Below the pieces are notes generated by a model, which was not told the origin of the DNA, did not search any database, and saw only the letters and a list, made by a program, of their open reading frames with translations. A program made the translations under genes and the position numbers. A stretch of 5,132 nucleotides of DNA from assembly GCA_023406915.1 (NCBI GenBank), contig JAEXTR010000132.1, positions 1 to 5,132 on the forward strand. Reading direction: 5' to 3'. Shown here piece by piece: positions 1 to 5,132 of this stretch. How positions within the stretch are numbered: the first letter of the stretch is position 1; the number at the start of each line of letters is the position of its first letter. This DNA comes from Bacteroidota bacterium (GTDB lineage: Bacteria > Bacteroidota > Ignavibacteria > Ignavibacteriales > Ignavibacteriaceae).

Positions 1-623
1 TTTTTCTCTTTTCATCCTGTAATGAAGAGATTATTCAGCAGATTATTGACAGTGAGTTTACAGCTAAAGAATCGTTGCAGCAGGTTATGAATGTAGCAAA
101 AACAGACTTTGCTCCAGATGCAAAACTGGCGATGATCTATGGGTTGAATGTGAATCAGAAAGGTGAAATAAATCTGAAGAAACCGACGGAGACTATTTTT
201 GTCTATGCAATTCAATCAGACTCTAAACAGGAAACAGCTCTGTATGTTCCAGTCTTCGGTGCCGGACCGGTTCGTTCACCTATTGGATTTAATGATATGC
301 TGGGACTCATAAAAGATCAGACTGCTGCACAGACGATGGGAACAGTATTTGGGCTCCTTTCATCAGTTGCCATCAGTGCCAGCGCACAATATGATGACAG
401 CCCATGGGCAGTAAGTAAGGCACTTGCCAATACCCATGGTGCAGCATTCGTGAATGCCAACCCGAGCTATAAGATTGATCTGTATCTGATTCCAAGCAAA
501 ACACTTAGTTTTGCCGGTGTGATTGATGGTGCAGACTGGATTGTGAATCTGAAGTCCGGCAATCAGTCGCTCGTGCTTTGGATTAATTCCGGTACGGGAA
601 TCGTATCAAAAATTTCTGGTTGA
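1..623 (+). CDS. Putative lipoprotein of unknown function (5' end cut by window edge)
   Basis: The frame is open from base 3 to the TGA at 621-623, giving 206 visible residues. The first visible residues are FLFSSCNEE, which read as the end of a lipoprotein signal peptide: a hydrophobic tail, lipobox LFSSC, and the acylated Cys at bases 18-20. The true start therefore probably lies only a dozen or so codons outside the window, and the TTG at 75 is not the start. The acidic residues just after Cys resemble lipoprotein surface-export signals of Bacteroidota, but that is weak inference. The mature part seems to hold two similar modules of about 70 residues (roughly bases 63-285 and 400-620). Each runs helix, strand, a strand with an aromatic followed by Val, then a strand ending in a G-x-G-x-V or similar turn. 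The second ends SGTGIVSKIS, faintly like a PepSY-type edge. A Gly/Ala/Ser-rich linker with a hydrophobic stretch (VFGLLSSVAI) separates them. I do not recognise the family. It converges on the T9SS gene and ends 15 bases before a shared terminator. Confidence 0.8.
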   Translation, partial: FLFSSCNEEIIQQIIDSEFTAKESLQQVMNVAKTDFAPDAKLAMIYGLNVNQKGEINLKKPTETIFVYAIQSDSKQETALYVPVFGAGPVRSPIGFNDMLGLIKDQTAAQTMGTVFGLLSSVAISASAQYDDSPWAVSKALANTHGAAFVNANPSYKIDLYLIPSKTLSFAGVIDGADWIVNLKSGNQSLVLWINSGTGIVSKISG

Positions 624-638
624 GAAATCCCTCAAAAG

Positions 639-669
639 AAAAAAGGCGGCTCATTGAGCCGCCTTTTTT
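639..669. terminator. Bidirectional rho-independent terminator between convergent genes
   Basis: A run of six A (639-644), the arm GGCGGCTCA (645-653), a single central T (654), the exact complement TGAGCCGCC (655-663) and a run of six T (664-669) make a perfect 31-base palindrome. Folded, it gives about eight strong pairs with a three-base loop, extendable by six A-T pairs at the base. Because each strand reads hairpin then U-run, it can stop transcripts from both the lipoprotein gene (stop at 623) and the minus-strand T9SS gene (stop codon 702-704). Confidence 0.92.
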
Positions 670-701
670 GTAACACTTCTTTGTTATCGCCATGTAATGG
701 A

Positions 702-2978
702 TTATTTGATCAGGGTCATCTTCTTTACTGAAACGAAGTCACCTGCTTCAAGACGGTAGAAGTAGGTTCCACTCGCAAGTTCGCTAGCAGTAACCTTCAC
801 TTCATAATTTCCGGCTTCTCTGTGTTCATCCAGTAATGACAGTACCTTTTCACCGGAGAGGTTATACACATTCAGCTTCACCATGCCTGGCTGTGTAATG
901 CTGAAACGTATTGAAGTGGAAGGGTTGAATGGATTTGGGAAATTCTGTCCAAGCTCATAAGCATTTGGTACGACTTCAACCTCGGTTTCAGCTACATATT
1001 CAGAGCTGCCGTCGGTGTCGATCTGCTTTAGCCTGTATTTGAATGAAGTGCCTCCGCTTACCTGGTTGTCAGAATAAGAATAATTCTTCGGTGAGTTGCT
1101 CTGACCTGAACCTGGAATAAACCCTAAGGTCTGCCATGAATCGTCTGAGCTATTGGTTAATCTTCTTTCAACTTCAAAGCCGTAGTTATCAACCTCTGAG
1201 GCGGTTGCCCATTGTAACTGCACGCTCTTTGCATTGGCAACCGCAGTAAATGAGGTGAGCTCTACTGGCAGTGGGTTGTTGGCGTCGGTGGCAGTAAGTG
1301 TTCCGGTGAGGGAAGTAAGATTTCCATAAGTGGTAAACTGGCGTTTTGAAGACGAAAGGTTCTCCTGTACTCCGATAGGCAGATATATTGTTCCATTATT
1401 CCACCACATCCGCATTTGGTTTGGACCTTTTCCATTATCTTCACTCTGGAAGTAGTTTATCCGCACCGTTTTTGCCACTGTTCCGCCAGAAAGCGTGAAG
1501 CGGCGTGCGATCGAATTGTTCGCGCCGACACTTACGATGCCCGATGAGCCAGTAATTCGTGTTACGGTCACAGGGGAGGTTTCATTGTTTGCGTTAGCTT
1601 CGATTTCCAACCCAATATTACCAAACGTATTTGCTGCTATTCCAGGGGTTTTGGTGATCTGTACAGTTCCAATAACCCTCGCACCATCAGTTTCTGTAAG
1701 TAACAAACCAGTAGTCCCAAGGTTTAAAGTGTATGAACCGGTGGTGAGGTTTCCGGACTCGCATCTGACAGGTCCGGTCACAGAAATATTTCTTCCCAGA
1801 GAGACTCCGTTTATATTTTGTATCCGCAGATCATAGGGCGCATTTGTCAACTCACTACCAATAGTTTGTTGAGTAGTGCCGGCATAATAGACTGTTGCCA
1901 AAGCTCCAAAAAGAAAAGATGAGCCATCAGAGCTAAAGGTAGCGGTACCTTCCATGTTTAAAGCATTGCTAACTGTGGAGTTGCCCCCCGTAAGAATTTT
2001 TATTCCGCTGCCTGAAAGCGTTAATTCACTGAATGTGACTCCTCCCTTGATTGTCTGGTTTCCATTTGCTGAGAAGACAACTCTGGAGAATTCAGGAAGT
2101 GAATAAGTGTTATTTGTGGTGCTCCAGTTACCAAGTGATCCGCCTACTCCATTGATTTCTAACTTTCCGGTAGAAGAGATGCTAAGTCCATGACCACCTG
2201 CACCCGATGCATCGGTTACCAGGGTGCTGCATTTTAATGTATAGTTGACTTCAACTGAGCACTTTGCGGCAGTATTGTTCGTTGTGGCATATACTGCCTT
2301 AGCAACGTTCAGGGTACCGTTTATAGTGAATTGACCACTTCTTGCACCTGTTGCAGTCCCGGTAGGTCCGTCAATTGCGACACTGCCATTTACAACATTC
2401 ACCGTTGCTCCTGAGTTAATGGTGAAGTTGAAAACCGAATTATCAAAGTGATTATATAATCCAGAAGTGCTTTCCCACAGGTTGACAGTCGCTCCGCTGA
2501 GAACAGTAACAGCTACGGTACCTGTTGCGCCATTGATAATCCTGTTCAGATTGATCAATCCGGAGCCGCTTAAATTTCCAGAGGTTGCAAATGCAAGTGC
2601 TATACCATCTCCAGCGATATTTCCAATCTCACCATTTACAGTCACATTCCCTGACGCAAGGATGTAACGGGGGGTGGATGCATTAACCGCGAGTTTTGAT
2701 CCGGAATTAATAGTGAGTGTTTTGACCTGGTAGGTACCATTAAGGGTTATATTGGCATTTTCCCTGATCGTAACATTGGTTGTTGAACTATTGGGGAAGC
2801 CATCTGTGCCCCAGCTGCTCCCATCATATTTTTCCCATACGCTTGGGTCATTCCAGTTGCCCGAAATACCCAATCCAAATGGGTCTGTGGTGGTTCTGTA
2901 ATCGCCAACCGTCTGACTGAACATTTGGCTTCCTGAAAACAGAATGCAGATAAATAAAAGTGTAATCTTAGAACGCAT
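702..2978 (-). CDS. T9SS-exported beta-solenoid surface protein with FN3-like domain and C-terminal sorting domain
   Basis: A 758-residue extracellular protein, probably a surface-attached or released structural or adhesive protein; no catalytic motif is visible. Residues 1-21 are a Sec signal peptide (MRSK, hydrophobic core, likely cleavage S21/Q22). Residues about 24-75 carry the GNWNDPSVWE...W...P...NVTI motif common at the N-terminus of Bacteroidota secreted solenoid proteins. Residues about 70-500 are Gly/Ser/Thr/Asn-rich and built of short strand repeats such as INSGSKLAVN, INSGATVNVV and INGTLNVA. Two longer related units lie at about 299-350 (NGNQTIKGGVTFSELTLSG) and 363-420 (GTTQQTIGSELTNAPYDLRI), typical of parallel beta-helix coils. 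Residues about 490-565 resemble the cap that follows such solenoids. Residues 568-673 (LPVELTSF, LQWATASEVDNYGFEVER, YRLKQIDTDG) form an FN3-like domain. Residues 674-758 are a type A T9SS sorting domain (NFPNPFNPSTSI, YNLSGEKV, LASGTYFYRL, KKMTLIK). The start is an ATG with a well-placed GGAG. The reading frame is intact. Confidence 0.93.
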   Translation of the reverse strand: MRSKITLLFICILFSGSQMFSQTVGDYRTTTDPFGLGISGNWNDPSVWEKYDGSSWGTDGFPNSSTTNVTIRENANITLNGTYQVKTLTINSGSKLAVNASTPRYILASGNVTVNGEIGNIAGDGIALAFATSGNLSGSGLINLNRIINGATGTVAVTVLSGATVNLWESTSGLYNHFDNSVFNFTINSGATVNVVNGSVAIDGPTGTATGARSGQFTINGTLNVAKAVYATTNNTAAKCSVEVNYTLKCSTLVTDASGAGGHGLSISSTGKLEINGVGGSLGNWSTTNNTYSLPEFSRVVFSANGNQTIKGGVTFSELTLSGSGIKILTGGNSTVSNALNMEGTATFSSDGSSFLFGALATVYYAGTTQQTIGSELTNAPYDLRIQNINGVSLGRNISVTGPVRCESGNLTTGSYTLNLGTTGLLLTETDGARVIGTVQITKTPGIAANTFGNIGLEIEANANNETSPVTVTRITGSSGIVSVGANNSIARRFTLSGGTVAKTVRINYFQSEDNGKGPNQMRMWWNNGTIYLPIGVQENLSSSKRQFTTYGNLTSLTGTLTATDANNPLPVELTSFTAVANAKSVQLQWATASEVDNYGFEVERRLTNSSDDSWQTLGFIPGSGQSNSPKNYSYSDNQVSGGTSFKYRLKQIDTDGSSEYVAETEVEVVPNAYELGQNFPNPFNPSTSIRFSITQPGMVKLNVYNLSGEKVLSLLDEHREAGNYEVKVTASELASGTYFYRLEAGDFVSVKKMTLIK

Positions 2979-2983
2979 TGTTA

Positions 2984-2987
2984 CTCC
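2984..2987 (-). promoter_or_regulatory. Shine-Dalgarno (GGAG) of the T9SS protein gene
   Basis: On the minus strand the bases before the ATG read acGGAGtaaca, placing GGAG five bases upstream of the start at 2978. This supports the chosen start. It is notable because the plus-strand genes at 3261 and 5078 lack a comparable motif, as is usual in Bacteroidota. No convincing promoter for this gene was found in the AT-rich stretch further upstream (about 3040-3110). Confidence 0.55.
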
Positions 2988-3113
2988 GTCTAATGTTGAG
3001 TGAAAGTGATGAGTGCTCAGAAAATCCTCTTTGATGAAAAAATTTCTTAATACTCAATTCATTAAATTATCAAATTACTCAATAATATCCGAATCATTTA
3101 TGTTTTCTATGCA

Positions 3114-3134
3114 GTGTATCACAGGGTGATACAC
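3114..3134. repeat. Operator-like inverted repeat in the divergent intergenic region
   Basis: Arm GTGTATCAC (3114-3122), spacer AGG (3123-3125) and exact complement GTGATACAC (3126-3134) form a 9-bp perfect dyad with a 3-bp centre. It sits 135 bp upstream of the minus-strand T9SS gene start and 126 bp upstream of the peptidase start, about 70 bp before the candidate peptidase -33 box. A further GTATC half-site occurs at 3152-3156. There is no U-run after it, so a terminator is unlikely. The size and symmetry fit a dimeric helix-turn-helix repressor or activator site, but it could also fold as an RNA hairpin. The regulator is unknown. Confidence 0.6.
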
Positions 3135-3204
3135 CACACAATCTGTCCCTGGTATCGCTGAAACCGGAAACTTCTGCCTGCTTTTGGGAGTAATAAATGT
3201 AGTA

Positions 3205-3235
3205 TTTGTTATTTTTCCCTAATTCGCTACTTTTA
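3205..3235 (+). promoter_or_regulatory. Candidate Bacteroidota-type promoter for the C1A peptidase gene
   Basis: TTTG at 3205-3208 is followed after 19 bases by TACTTTTA at 3228-3235. This matches the Bacteroidota primary-sigma consensus TTTG-N19-21-TAnnTTTG except for the last base. Transcription would begin near 3242, leaving a leader of about 19 bases before the ATG at 3261. The call rests on motif and spacing alone. Confidence 0.45.
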
Positions 3236-3260
3236 CGTTGCAATTAAAACTGGTGTGTGT

Positions 3261-4976
3261 ATGAAAAAGCTTTCTTTCCTTCTTGTGCTCTTCGTTATGT
3301 TGCACAGTGCTGCATTCTCTCAGGAATTTGGCATGGGGGCAGTCTTTGATGAAAAACGGTATGAACAGGTACCTCTTTCAATCCCCCTGATAAAAGGGAA
3401 TTATATCGAAATTCCTGCTCGATATTCCCTGAAAGACTATACACCCACACCAGGCAACCAGGGGCAGTTTGGTACCTGCACTGCATGGGCAACCGCCTAT
3501 GCTGCGCGCACCATACTGGAGGCTGTTGGCAGGAATTTGACCATTAAAAGCGAAATTGACCGGCTGGCTTTCTCACCTTCGTACATTTACAATCAGGTTA
3601 CTACTGACCGTTCCTGTTTTTCAGGAACATATATTGAAGAATCTCTCGATACCCTAAAATTCCAGGGTGTCCTCCCATTTAAAAGTTTTGGCTATGACTG
3701 TGACAAAAAAGTCAGACCAAGCGATATGCGCATGGCGCGTGATTATCGTATAAAAGATTATAAGCGGCTTTTTGATACCAGGGATAATTCTAAGACTCTA
3801 CCGGTAAAAAGGGCGATTGCCGATAAGAAACCGGTGGTGATCTGTATGTACTGGCCGCAATCCATGAATGATACAGCCCGTACAAGAGGGGTATGGCGCC
3901 CCTACAGTAGCGATGCATCTCAGCTAAGTAAGCACGGGCTTCATGCTATTACCGTAATTGGGTATGACGATACTAAATATGGAGGTGCCTTTGAGATTAT
4001 TAATAGCTGGGGTACCTGGTGGGGTAATGGCGGCTATCTCTGGGTGACTTACGACGATTTTAATAAATTCTGCACCAGCGCCCATGAGGTAATTGGCTAT
4101 CCTGCCCGTGAAAACTATGCTCAGGCAGAACAACTATCCGGATCACTGGCATTCAGGGAACTCTCAGGCACAGTTATGGCATCTGACCTACAGGGTAATC
4201 TTTTTGAAATGAAAAAGTCATATCCTGCTGAAACAAAATTTCTGGCAGTGATCGAAAACAATGCGCCTGCCTACGTCTATGCCATCGCCACAGATGAAAA
4301 GCTTCAATTCTCCAGAATGTTTCCCGCCAGGGAGCAATTAAGTCCATTTTTTGATAAAAATTCATCATTTCTGTTTCCGGGACCTACCGAAGAGAACTTT
4401 GTTATACTCGAAAAGACAGCTGGTACAGAGCAAATTATCTTTCTTTTTTCCAGAGACGAGCTGGATTTGCAGAATGTCTTGGCTACAATGAACCGTGTCT
4501 CAGGCAGAATTGAGGTAAAGCTGAAAAAGGCAATGGGTGAAGCATTGATTGATTTCGGACAGGTAAAATATGGATCAGGTAACAGGATTCAGTATGCTGC
4601 TTCCACCGGTAATGCATACATAGTGCCCGTTATTGTGTCGATTACCAATTCAGGCAGCCGAGAGTCACGTTTCGAGACCGATGCGCCAGTGTTTGCAGTC
4701 AGTGAACCAAGAATTGATGTCCTTAAACTCTCAGATGAAGCCAGTTACTCGGTCCCGGTCATTGGAAAAACGAAAAGACTTGCCGGTCTGGTTCAGGATG
4801 AAAGTAAAGTGGTTTCCTTCTCCGTGAATGGAAAAGAGATCGATTTGCAGAACGGAAGCGAATTCGATCTTGAAATCGAGATTCCAAAACTTGGTGAAAA
4901 CGAGTATCTTTTGGTCGCCAAAGATGAGCACGGTAACAGGGCAGAGAAGAGGCTTATTATCATCCGATTATTGTGA
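3261..4976 (+). CDS. Secreted papain-family (C1A) cysteine peptidase with DUF4384-like and Ig-like C-terminal domains
   Basis: A 571-residue protein predicted to hydrolyse peptide bonds in the periplasm or outside the cell. Residues 1-20 are a signal peptide (MKKLSFLLVLFV...AAFS, cleavage before Q21). Residues about 50-285 are the C1A domain: NQGQFGTCTAWA gives oxyanion Gln67 and nucleophile Cys73, exactly six residues apart as in papain; LHAITVIGYDD gives His228; INSWGTWWGNGGY gives Asn248 and the shielding Trp250. Only about 30 residues lie between the signal peptide and this domain, so the usual I29 inhibitory propeptide is absent. Residues about 300-410 resemble DUF4384 (NAPAYVYAIATDEKLQFSRM, then FLFPGPTEENFVILEKTAGTE). 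Residues about 483-571 look like a single Ig-like domain of the Glucodextranase_B/Big type (AGLVQDESKVVSFSVNGKEI, LGENEYLLVAKDEHGNRAEK). There is no T9SS sorting tail or lipobox, so the periplasm is the likely location. I chose the ATG at 3261 over the in-frame GTG at 3255 because it begins the signal peptide directly. It diverges from the T9SS gene. Confidence 0.92.
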   Translation: MKKLSFLLVLFVMLHSAAFSQEFGMGAVFDEKRYEQVPLSIPLIKGNYIEIPARYSLKDYTPTPGNQGQFGTCTAWATAYAARTILEAVGRNLTIKSEIDRLAFSPSYIYNQVTTDRSCFSGTYIEESLDTLKFQGVLPFKSFGYDCDKKVRPSDMRMARDYRIKDYKRLFDTRDNSKTLPVKRAIADKKPVVICMYWPQSMNDTARTRGVWRPYSSDASQLSKHGLHAITVIGYDDTKYGGAFEIINSWGTWWGNGGYLWVTYDDFNKFCTSAHEVIGYPARENYAQAEQLSGSLAFRELSGTVMASDLQGNLFEMKKSYPAETKFLAVIENNAPAYVYAIATDEKLQFSRMFPAREQLSPFFDKNSSFLFPGPTEENFVILEKTAGTEQIIFLFSRDELDLQNVLATMNRVSGRIEVKLKKAMGEALIDFGQVKYGSGNRIQYAASTGNAYIVPVIVSITNSGSRESRFETDAPVFAVSEPRIDVLKLSDEASYSVPVIGKTKRLAGLVQDESKVVSFSVNGKEIDLQNGSEFDLEIEIPKLGENEYLLVAKDEHGNRAEKRLIIIRLL

Positions 4977-5014
4977 TGCCCTGTATTTCGGTTTATTGCA
5001 TAAAAAACTTAGGC

Positions 5015-5045
5015 TTTTATTAGCAGCTGAGATTTTATATTTTTG
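5015..5045 (+). promoter_or_regulatory. Candidate Bacteroidota-type promoter for the truncated downstream gene
   Basis: TATTTTTG at 5038-5045 is an exact match to the TAnnTTTG -7 element. TTTT at 5015-5018, 19 bases upstream, is a one-mismatch -33 box (TTTG). The predicted start of transcription, near 5052, leaves a leader of about 25 bases before the ATG at 5078. The region is AT-rich, so chance matches are possible. If real, the downstream gene is transcribed independently of the peptidase gene. Confidence 0.4.
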
Positions 5046-5077
5046 TTGTTTACGAACTTTTGAATAAATCAGTTTTT

Positions 5078-5132
5078 ATGCACAGAATCAGATTCACAGC
5101 GGCATTGATCGCCATCTTTGTTTTTGTATCCA
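5078..5132 (+). CDS. N-terminus of an exported protein (3' end cut by window edge)
   Basis: An ATG at 5078 opens a frame that runs to the window end with 18 complete codons: MHRIRFTAALIAIFVFVS. Two Arg followed by a hydrophobic run make this a typical Sec signal peptide start, or possibly a first membrane segment. It lies 101 bp after the peptidase stop on the same strand, with a candidate promoter in between and no Shine-Dalgarno (AT-rich leader, as for the peptidase). No function can be given from this fragment. Confidence 0.6.
   Translation, partial: MHRIRFTAALIAIFVFVS

Noticed and set aside
75..77. TTG as the start of the first gene
   Set aside because: The same frame is open to the left edge and encodes a lipobox (LFSSC) before this codon, so the gene begins outside the window.
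1495..1836. Plus-strand open frame inside the T9SS gene
   Set aside because: It lies wholly opposite a well-supported coding region, has no ribosome binding site or recognisable motif, and is Pro/Val-rich as expected from the reverse of Gly/Thr/Asn-rich repeats.
3051..3083. TACTCAAT repeated at 3051-3058 and 3076-3083
   Set aside because: A two-copy 8-mer in an AT-rich stretch; no symmetry or promoter element tied to it.
3071..3087. Minus-strand TAATTTG and TATTATTG as -7 boxes for the T9SS gene
   Set aside because: Each departs from TAnnTTTG and neither has a TTTG box at the right distance.
3186..3202. GGGAG followed six bases later by ATG TAG, a start-stop mini-frame
   Set aside because: It lies upstream of the candidate peptidase promoter, so it would not be in that transcript, and it is easily explained by chance.
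3255..3257. GTG as the start of the cysteine peptidase
   Set aside because: It adds only Met-Cys before the ATG at 3261. The ATG begins a standard MKK signal peptide, and neither start has a better ribosome binding site.
5000..5020. ATAAAA / TTTTAT inverted repeat as a terminator for the peptidase gene
   Set aside because: The arms are six A-T pairs only, with no GC stem and no following U-run.
4828..5067. Plus-strand open frame overlapping the peptidase 3' end
   Set aside because: Most of it is an out-of-frame reading of the Ig-like domain, and the remainder is AT-rich intergenic sequence with the candidate promoter.
1..5132. CRISPR array, transposase, phage, toxin-antitoxin or defence genes
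   Set aside because: No spaced direct repeats, terminal inverted repeats, or such protein motifs were seen on either strand.

Overview
The window looks like chromosomal DNA from the Bacteroidota/Chlorobiota side of the FCB group, most likely an Ignavibacteria-type lineage. The main evidence is the large minus-strand protein. It ends in a type IX secretion (T9SS) sorting domain with the NFPNPFNPSTSI signature, a form typical of Ignavibacteria and relatives rather than classical Bacteroidia. Supporting points are Bacteroidota-like promoter boxes (TTTG / TAnnTTTG) before two genes, weak or absent Shine-Dalgarno sequences there, and signal peptides cleaved just before Gln. No tRNA, rRNA, insertion sequence, CRISPR array or phage gene is visible.

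Layout. (1) Bases 1-623, plus strand: the 3' part of a lipoprotein gene. The reading frame runs off the left edge, and a lipobox (LFSSC) lies at its visible N-terminus. (2) 639-669: a perfectly symmetric, A/T-flanked hairpin that can terminate transcription from both sides, between the convergent genes. (3) 702-2978, minus strand: a 758-residue secreted beta-solenoid protein with a fibronectin-III-like domain and a T9SS sorting domain. (4) 2979-3260: a 282-bp divergent intergenic region. It holds a Shine-Dalgarno for the minus-strand gene, an AT-rich stretch (about 3040-3110), a 9-bp perfect inverted repeat (3114-3134) and a Bacteroidota-like promoter for the plus-strand gene. (5) 3261-4976, plus strand: a secreted papain-family (C1A) cysteine peptidase with an intact catalytic tetrad, followed by a DUF4384-like domain and an Ig-like domain. 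(6) 4977-5077: a 101-bp gap with a candidate promoter. (7) 5078-5132: the first 18 codons of another exported protein, cut by the window end.

All four genes encode exported proteins: an outer-envelope lipoprotein, a T9SS surface or secreted protein, a peptidase probably retained in the periplasm, and an unknown. This is a cell-envelope/secretome neighbourhood, but nothing shows that the genes form one pathway. The divergent pair sharing the inverted repeat is the only hint of co-regulation. I see no clear sign of a new multi-gene system. The most unusual items are the domain make-up of the peptidase and the operator-like inverted repeat.
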